Position numbers and translations under genes: made by a program
The notes under the pieces: generated by a model
Databases searched by the model: none
What the model was told of the DNA's origin: nothing
What the model saw: only the letters and a program-made list of their open reading frames with translations
In this document: in pieces, positions 59,525 to 64,000 of the stretch
Layout of the letters: every line of letters starts with the position of its first letter
How positions within the stretch are numbered: position 1 is the stretch's first letter
From: JBEDUK01 sp963781595
Lineage (GTDB): Bacteria > Actinomycetota > UBA4738
Reading direction: 5' to 3'
DNA: 64,000 nt
Assembly: GCA_963781595.1 (NCBI GenBank)
Contig: CAWAGG010000001.1
Coordinates: forward strand, 124,001-188,000

Positions 59525-59695
59525 GTTCGACCCCCCCGCTGCAGTCGTTACAAATCGGCCACAGTCGGGGAATCCTGTACCACAAACCCCATGGGGGGAC
59601 ATAGCCAGAATGGACCAAACGACGGCGCGCCTTGTGTCGAGACCGACCATCGGTCGGCATGCGGCGGAAAGGGGCAGGCCGGAGGCCCCCATGGC

Positions 59696-60505
59696 TCAGT
59701 TCAGCGTCAGCCGCCCCTTGGCTTCGGCCCAGCGGGTCGCGACGTTCTGGTAGAGCTCGCCGGCGCGGGCGAACCCGCCGGGCCCTGACAGCGCGCGGAT
59801 CGCTTGCTGGATGTCGCGGGCCGAGCGGTCGTCGTCGAGTTCGTCCCACGCGAACAGGCCGGACAGGGAGCCGTAGTCGAGCTCGACCGCGGACCGAGGG
59901 TGGTGGCCGCTCAGCCATTCGACCAGCTCACGGATCAGCGGCACGATCGGCTCCAGCTCGGAGCGCCGCATCTCCTGCATCGCGCGGACGGCCCGCTCGC
60001 GGGCGAGCCTGGTGGTCGTCCAGTAGTAGAGGCGGAACCCGCCAGACGGCGATTCGACCAGCCGGCGCTCACCGTCCTCGAACAGGACGAACCAGCGGAC
60101 CGGGACATGCCACGAGCTCTGCAATATCGACGGGGCCACGCCCTCGCGCTTGCGCACCCGCGCGAGCTCACGCGCGACGCGCCGCGCTTCCATCTCGGGG
60201 ACGAACGCCTCGGCGAGCTCGGGCGGAGACTCCTCGCGGAACGCGAGCATGCTGGCCATCGCCCGCACCCGCGCCTGCCAGGGGCAGACGAAGTACCGTT
60301 CGTCGACGAGCCGGATGTCGGCGTGCTCCTCGTCGGCCGGCATGAGGAAGCCGAACGCCCCGCCGTTCACCGGTTCGTCACGGTACGGTCCCTTGCCGGT
60401 GGACGGCCGGACGCCCGACAGGATGTACCGCTCCCACTTCGTCCGTTCGTCCTCGCCGAACGAATCCAGCGGGCGGTAAACGCGCAGGTACGCGCCCGGC
60501 ACCAC
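59696..60505 (-). CDS. Conserved actinobacterial hypothetical protein upstream of 2-oxoacid dehydrogenase genes
   Basis: A protein of about 269 residues starting at one of two GTG codons (60505 or 60502), PGAYLRVYRPLDSFGEDERT. It is soluble, with WERYILSGVRPSTGKGPYRD, DIRLVDERYFVCPWQARVRA, SILQSSWHVPVRWFVLFEDG and a helical end. Proteins of this type are found widely in Actinomycetota, but I know no function. It is divergent from the dehydrogenase operon with 56 bases in between. Confidence 0.8.
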   Translation of the reverse strand: MVPGAYLRVYRPLDSFGEDERTKWERYILSGVRPSTGKGPYRDEPVNGGAFGFLMPADEEHADIRLVDERYFVCPWQARVRAMASMLAFREESPPELAEAFVPEMEARRVARELARVRKREGVAPSILQSSWHVPVRWFVLFEDGERRLVESPSGGFRLYYWTTTRLARERAVRAMQEMRRSELEPIVPLIRELVEWLSGHHPRSAVELDYGSLSGLFAWDELDDDRSARDIQQAIRALSGPGGFARAGELYQNVATRWAEAKGRLTLN

Positions 60506-60561
60506 GCGCGAATGATAGCGCGGGGACACGCAGACTCCGAATCCGCTAGCGTTGCCGCGAC

Positions 60562-61629
60562 GTGGCCGACGACCTCGATCCCGACGGCGACCTCCGCCGG
60601 ATCCTCCCCGACGCGGGTGGCCCGGGGCCGGACCCATCGTCGCTGGATATCAAGGAAGAAGACCTCCGCGAGCTGTACCGGCTGATGGCCCTAGCCCGCC
60701 GGATCGACCTGGAGGCCACCGCGCTCCAGCGGCAGGGGCAGCTGGCCGTGTACCCGCCGCTGACCGGCCAGGAGGCCGCGCAGATCGGCAGCGCGTTCGC
60801 GTTCGAACCGTCCGAATGGATCTTCCCCTCGTACCGGGAGCTGGGCGCCGCGATCGTGCGCGGGATCGACCTCGTCGAGTACCTGCACTTCTACCGGGGC
60901 ACCTGGCACGGCGGGACCTACGACCCCGTGGCGAAGCGCTTCGGCATGATCGCCGTGCCGGTCGCGAGCCAGACGCTCCACGCGGTCGGCTACGGGATCG
61001 GGGCACGGATGGACGGCCGCAGCGACGCGACGCTCGTGTACTTCGGCGACGGCGCGACGTCCGAGGGCGACTTCCACGAGGCGTGCAACTTCGCCGGCGT
61101 CTTCCGCGCCGGGGTCGTCTTCTTCTGTCAGAACAACCAGTGGGCGATCTCCGTGCCGCTCGCGAAGCAGACCGCCGCGCCGATCTGGCGCAAGGCCGAG
61201 GCGTACGGCTTCCCGGGCGTCCGCGTCGACGGCAACGACGTCCTCGCCGTGTACCTCGCGACGAAGGAGGCCGCCGCGCGCGCCCGCGCGAACGGGACGC
61301 CGACGCTGGTCGAGGCCGTCACGTACCGGATCGGGCCGCACTCCACCGCCGACGACGCGACCAGGTACCGGACGGCGGACGAGGTCGAGGCCTGGTCGAA
61401 ACGCGACCCGCTCGAGCGCTACCGCGCGTGGATCTCGGGGGCCGGCGTCGCCGACGATGCGTTCTTCACCGCCGTCGACGACGAGGCCGCCGCGCTGGCA
61501 GCCGGCGTCCGCGAGGGCGTGCTGGCCTCCGGACCGCGCCCGGTCGAGGAGCTGTTCGCCTGGGTGTACGCCGACCTCCCGCCGCACCTGGCGCGGCAGC
61601 GTGACGAGGTGATCGACGCCGATGGCTGA
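60562..61629 (+). CDS. pdhA: 2-oxoacid dehydrogenase E1 component, alpha subunit
   Basis: A 355-residue thiamine-diphosphate enzyme subunit, GTG start. The ThDP motif is YFGDGATSEGDFHEACNFAG ending in QNNQWAIS (GDG...NN). GQEAAQIGSAFAFEPSEWIF and PSYRELG form the active-site entry. FGMIAVPVASQTLHAVGYG is the usual helix before it. Together with the next two genes it forms the E1-E2 part of a pyruvate or branched-chain 2-oxoacid dehydrogenase. The leucine dehydrogenase-like gene at 31626 makes a branched-chain substrate plausible; the choice cannot be made by eye. No E3 gene follows in the window. Confidence 0.93.
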   Translation: MADDLDPDGDLRRILPDAGGPGPDPSSLDIKEEDLRELYRLMALARRIDLEATALQRQGQLAVYPPLTGQEAAQIGSAFAFEPSEWIFPSYRELGAAIVRGIDLVEYLHFYRGTWHGGTYDPVAKRFGMIAVPVASQTLHAVGYGIGARMDGRSDATLVYFGDGATSEGDFHEACNFAGVFRAGVVFFCQNNQWAISVPLAKQTAAPIWRKAEAYGFPGVRVDGNDVLAVYLATKEAAARARANGTPTLVEAVTYRIGPHSTADDATRYRTADEVEAWSKRDPLERYRAWISGAGVADDAFFTAVDDEAAALAAGVREGVLASGPRPVEELFAWVYADLPPHLARQRDEVIDADG

Positions 61630-62602
61630 GATCACGATGGCGAACGCGCTGAACCGCGCGCTCCACGATTCCCTCGAGGAGGACCCTCGGACCATGATCC
61701 TCGGCGAGGACGTCGGCGCGCTCGGCGGGGTCTTCCGGATCACGGACGGGCTGCTCGACGGGTTCGGCGCGCAACGGGTGGTCGACACGCCGCTCGCCGA
61801 GGCCGGGATCGCCGGCGTCTCGGTCGGCCTGGCGATCGCGGGGTGGCGGCCGATCGCGGAGATGCAGTTCGACGCGTTCTCCTACCCTGCGCTCGATCAG
61901 GTGTTCAGCCACGTCGCGAAGCTCCGGTACCGGTCCCGTGGCCGCCTGCCGATGCCGATCGTGATCCGGATCCCGTACGGCGGTGGCATCGGCGCCGCCG
62001 AGCACCACTCCGAGAGCCCGGAGACGTACTACGCCCACACGGCCGGGTTGAAGGTGGTCGTCCCCGCCACGCCGCTCGACGCGTACGGACTGCTCCGCGC
62101 GGCGATCGCCGACCCCGACCCCGTGGTGTTCTTCGAACCGAAGAGTCGCTACTGGTCGAAGGAGGAGGGCGAGCTCGGCGATGGTAAAGGGGCGTTACCG
62201 ATCGGCCGGGCGCGGGTGGTCCGTGATGGCTCCGACTGCACGGTGTTCGCCTGGGGCGCGATGGTCGCGCGGTCGCTGCAGGCGGCGCAGGTCGTCTCCG
62301 AGCGCGGCACCGAGGTGCAGGTGGTCGACGTTCGGTCCCTCGTGCCGCTCGACCTGGACGCGATCGGATCGGCCGTGCGAGCGACGGGCCGAGCCGTGGT
62401 CGTGCACGAGGCGCCGATGACGGCCGGGTTCGGCGCGGAGATCGTCGCGCGGATCGTCGAGGAGGCGTTCGACCACCTCGAGGCGCCGGTGCTCCGCGTG
62501 ACCGGGTACGACACGCCCTACCCGCCGGCGACGCTCGAGACCCACTACGTGCCCAGCGTCGCGCGGATCGTCGGGGCGATCGACCGCGTGGTCACGTACT
62601 GA
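61622..62602 (+). CDS. pdhB: 2-oxoacid dehydrogenase E1 component, beta subunit
   Basis: A 326-residue protein. NRALHDSLEEDPRTMILGED, VVDTPLAEAGIAGVSVGLAI (glutamate that activates thiamine), QFDAFSYPALDQVFSHVAKL and PYGGGIGAAEHHSESPE are canonical blocks; the C-terminal transketolase-like part has EVQVVDVRSLVPLDLDAIG. It overlaps the alpha-subunit gene by eight bases, so the two are translationally coupled as is usual for this heterotetramer. Confidence 0.95.
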   Translation: MAEITMANALNRALHDSLEEDPRTMILGEDVGALGGVFRITDGLLDGFGAQRVVDTPLAEAGIAGVSVGLAIAGWRPIAEMQFDAFSYPALDQVFSHVAKLRYRSRGRLPMPIVIRIPYGGGIGAAEHHSESPETYYAHTAGLKVVVPATPLDAYGLLRAAIADPDPVVFFEPKSRYWSKEEGELGDGKGALPIGRARVVRDGSDCTVFAWGAMVARSLQAAQVVSERGTEVQVVDVRSLVPLDLDAIGSAVRATGRAVVVHEAPMTAGFGAEIVARIVEEAFDHLEAPVLRVTGYDTPYPPATLETHYVPSVARIVGAIDRVVTY

Positions 62603-62615
62603 GGGACCGATCGGT

Positions 62616-63893
62616 GTGAGCGACGTCCGAGACTTCGCGCTCCCCGACCTCGGCGAGGGCCTCGAGGACGCCGAGGTCGTCACCTGGCGCGTGGCGGTCG
62701 GTGATGCCGTTGAGCTGAACCAGATCCTGGTCGAGGTGAACACGGCGAAGGCGCTCGTCGAACTCCCCTCGCCCTGGGCCGGGGTGATCGAACACCTCCA
62801 CGCCGGTGAAGGCCAGGTCGTGAACGTTGGCGGGCCGCTGGTTTCGATCAGGGTCGACGCTACCGCCCCGAGCGGGGGCGACGAGCCGCCGAAGCGGACC
62901 GCGGTGCTCGTCGGGTACGGGGCGATCGAGGACGAGCCCGCGTTCGTCGCGCCGACCCCGCCGCCCACCGTGGCACAACGGTCTGGGCCGGTCGCGGCGA
63001 CACCGCCGGTGCGCCGCCTCGCGAAGGAGTTGAGCGTCGACCTCGCCAGGGTGACCGGCACCGGTCCCGATGGGCGGGTCACGAGGGAGGACGTGCAGCG
63101 CGCGTCGGAGCAACCGGGGGGGCGGGGGGTGGAGCCGACTTCCACGGTCTTCGAGGCGGAACCCCCCGCCCCCCCGGAGGGGGGGTCACGAGAGACGCAA
63201 CGGATCCCGGTCAGAGGCACGCGCCGCCTCATGGCCGAGAAGATGACGAGGTCGGCTCGGGAGATCCCGCAGGTCACGACGTTCCTGACCGTCGACTGCA
63301 CCCACCTGATGGCGTTCCGCGATCAGCTGCGCGCGTCGAGCGGCGAGCGCCTCAGCCCGCTGCCGATCCTGATCGCCGCGCTCGCTCGGACGATCGACGC
63401 ACATCCGAAGCTCAACGCGTCGTTCGACGTCGGCGGCGAGGGCGGGCCAGAGATCGTGCTCCACGGTGACCGGAACATCGGGATCGCTGCGGATACCCCC
63501 AACGGCCTGCTGGTCCCGGTCGTGCGCCACGCCGATCGGCTGGGGATCGCAGCGCTGGCGGCGGAGATCGACCGCCTGGCAGACGCCGCGCGGGCGGGCC
63601 GGGCGACGCTCGAGGACCTCACCGGCGGCACGATCACGGTCTCGAACGTGGGGACGTTCGGCGCGGAGTTCGGCACGCCGATCATCAACCACCCGGAGGG
63701 CGCGATCCTGGCGGTCGGGCTGATCGAACCCCGGGCGCTCGTGGTGGACGGCCGCGTCGAGGCCCGCCCCGCGACGACCCTCTCGCTCACGTTCGACCAT
63801 CGCCTGATGGACGGCGGGGAGGCGGGACGAGCGCTCCGGGCCTTCGCGAACCTGCTCGAGAGCCCCTTCGAACTCGGATCGCTTCCGCGATAG
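62616..63893 (+). CDS. 2-oxoacid dehydrogenase E2 component (dihydrolipoyl acyltransferase)
   Basis: A 425-residue protein, GTG start 13 bases after E1 beta. One lipoyl domain (about residues 5-80) has the lipoyl-lysine in ILVEVNTAKALVELPSP. A proline-rich linker leads to an E1/E3-binding domain, VRRLAKELSVDLARVTGTGP, then the catalytic domain with RGTRRLMAEKMTRSAREIPQ, GTITVSNVGTFGAEFGTPII and the active-site SLTFDHRLMDGGEAGRAL (H, D). A single lipoyl domain is common in actinobacterial branched-chain E2. Confidence 0.95.
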   Translation: MSDVRDFALPDLGEGLEDAEVVTWRVAVGDAVELNQILVEVNTAKALVELPSPWAGVIEHLHAGEGQVVNVGGPLVSIRVDATAPSGGDEPPKRTAVLVGYGAIEDEPAFVAPTPPPTVAQRSGPVAATPPVRRLAKELSVDLARVTGTGPDGRVTREDVQRASEQPGGRGVEPTSTVFEAEPPAPPEGGSRETQRIPVRGTRRLMAEKMTRSAREIPQVTTFLTVDCTHLMAFRDQLRASSGERLSPLPILIAALARTIDAHPKLNASFDVGGEGGPEIVLHGDRNIGIAADTPNGLLVPVVRHADRLGIAALAAEIDRLADAARAGRATLEDLTGGTITVSNVGTFGAEFGTPIINHPEGAILAVGLIEPRALVVDGRVEARPATTLSLTFDHRLMDGGEAGRALRAFANLLESPFELGSLPR

Positions 63894-63903
63894 TGTTCGC
63901 GGC

Positions 63904-64000
63904 GTGCGGATCGTTTCGCTGCTGCCGTCGGCGACGGAGATCGTCTACGCCCTCGGGCTGGGGGACCAGCTCGACGGCGTGACGTTCGAGTGCGACTACC
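63904..64000 (+). CDS. BtuF-like cobalamin/periplasmic-binding-type protein (partial)
   Basis: Only the first 32 residues are in the window, beginning at the GTG 63904: RIVSLLPSATEIVYALGLGD followed by QLDGVTFECDY. This is the conserved start of BtuF/FhuD-type metal-chelate-binding proteins. No signal peptide precedes it, as in the many actinobacterial members annotated as cytoplasmic cobalamin-binding proteins. Confidence 0.8.
   Translation, partial: MRIVSLLPSATEIVYALGLGDQLDGVTFECDY

Overview
The window is very GC-rich, densely coded bacterial DNA from a member of the Actinomycetota. A WhiB-type iron-sulfur regulator (27603-27881), a BldC-type regulator (59324-59524), an SCO4226-type protein, a leucine-dehydrogenase-like gene and many GTG starts all point there. 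Class or genus cannot be set from the sequence alone. Most of the window reads as ordinary chromosome with short operons on both strands.

Layout. 1-18 kb: a partial MalT-like regulator, two DUF2252 paralogues, a SulP anion transporter, several envelope proteins (AI-2E-type permease, YihY/BrkB-type protein, an RDD protein coupled to a protein made of short aspartate/isoleucine repeats), a CPBP protease, a CitE-like lyase, a nitroreductase and two overlapping PPK2 genes. 17.5-33 kb: an RHH regulator/DUF4097 pair with a compact promoter-operator, an RCK-containing channel-like protein, a class III aminotransferase, a glycerophosphodiesterase, whiB, and the tight operon trpS - BKACE - biotinyl carrier - enoyl-CoA hydratase - nth, divergent from a leucine-dehydrogenase-like gene. 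33.1-36.9 kb is scarred: next to tRNA-Lys lie fragments of a serine recombinase and an IS481-type transposase, then a FAD oxidoreductase/TetR pair with two identical operators and a broken GNAT gene. 37-45.1 kb: a methyltransferase, a TPR-LuxR regulator, and an envelope operon of an FG-GAP-like lipoprotein, a membrane glycosyltransferase and two PF04185-type phosphoesterase lipoproteins.

45.2-54.8 kb is the most unusual part. A host tRNA-Glu/tRNA-Asp/tRNA-Phe cluster is split by a 9.3-kb integrated element. It is bounded by a perfect 43-bp copy of the 3' half of tRNA-Asp (45344-45386 and 54631-54673). It carries a tyrosine integrase, an XRE repressor-like gene with a divergent control region, an excisionase-like protein, a zinc-ribbon protein, a RepA-like AAA ATPase, a lone HK97-type major capsid protein, a small DNA-binding-like protein, and accessory genes (a Schlafen/AlbA_2-like protein and an unknown protein bracketed by 24-bp repeats). 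I found no portal, terminase, protease or tail gene. This gene set resembles a minimal phage satellite or capsid-carrying integrative element. Nearly every gene in it carries a one-base indel, against only a few in the rest of the window.

Downstream, a decayed copy of the 3' half of tRNA-Phe at 56287-56335 suggests a second, eroded 1.5-kb insertion. 56.3-64 kb returns to ordinary chromosome: an HD-GYP/LuxR fusion, an MFS transporter, bldC, and a 2-oxoacid dehydrogenase operon (E1 alpha, E1 beta, E2), ending in the start of a BtuF-like gene.
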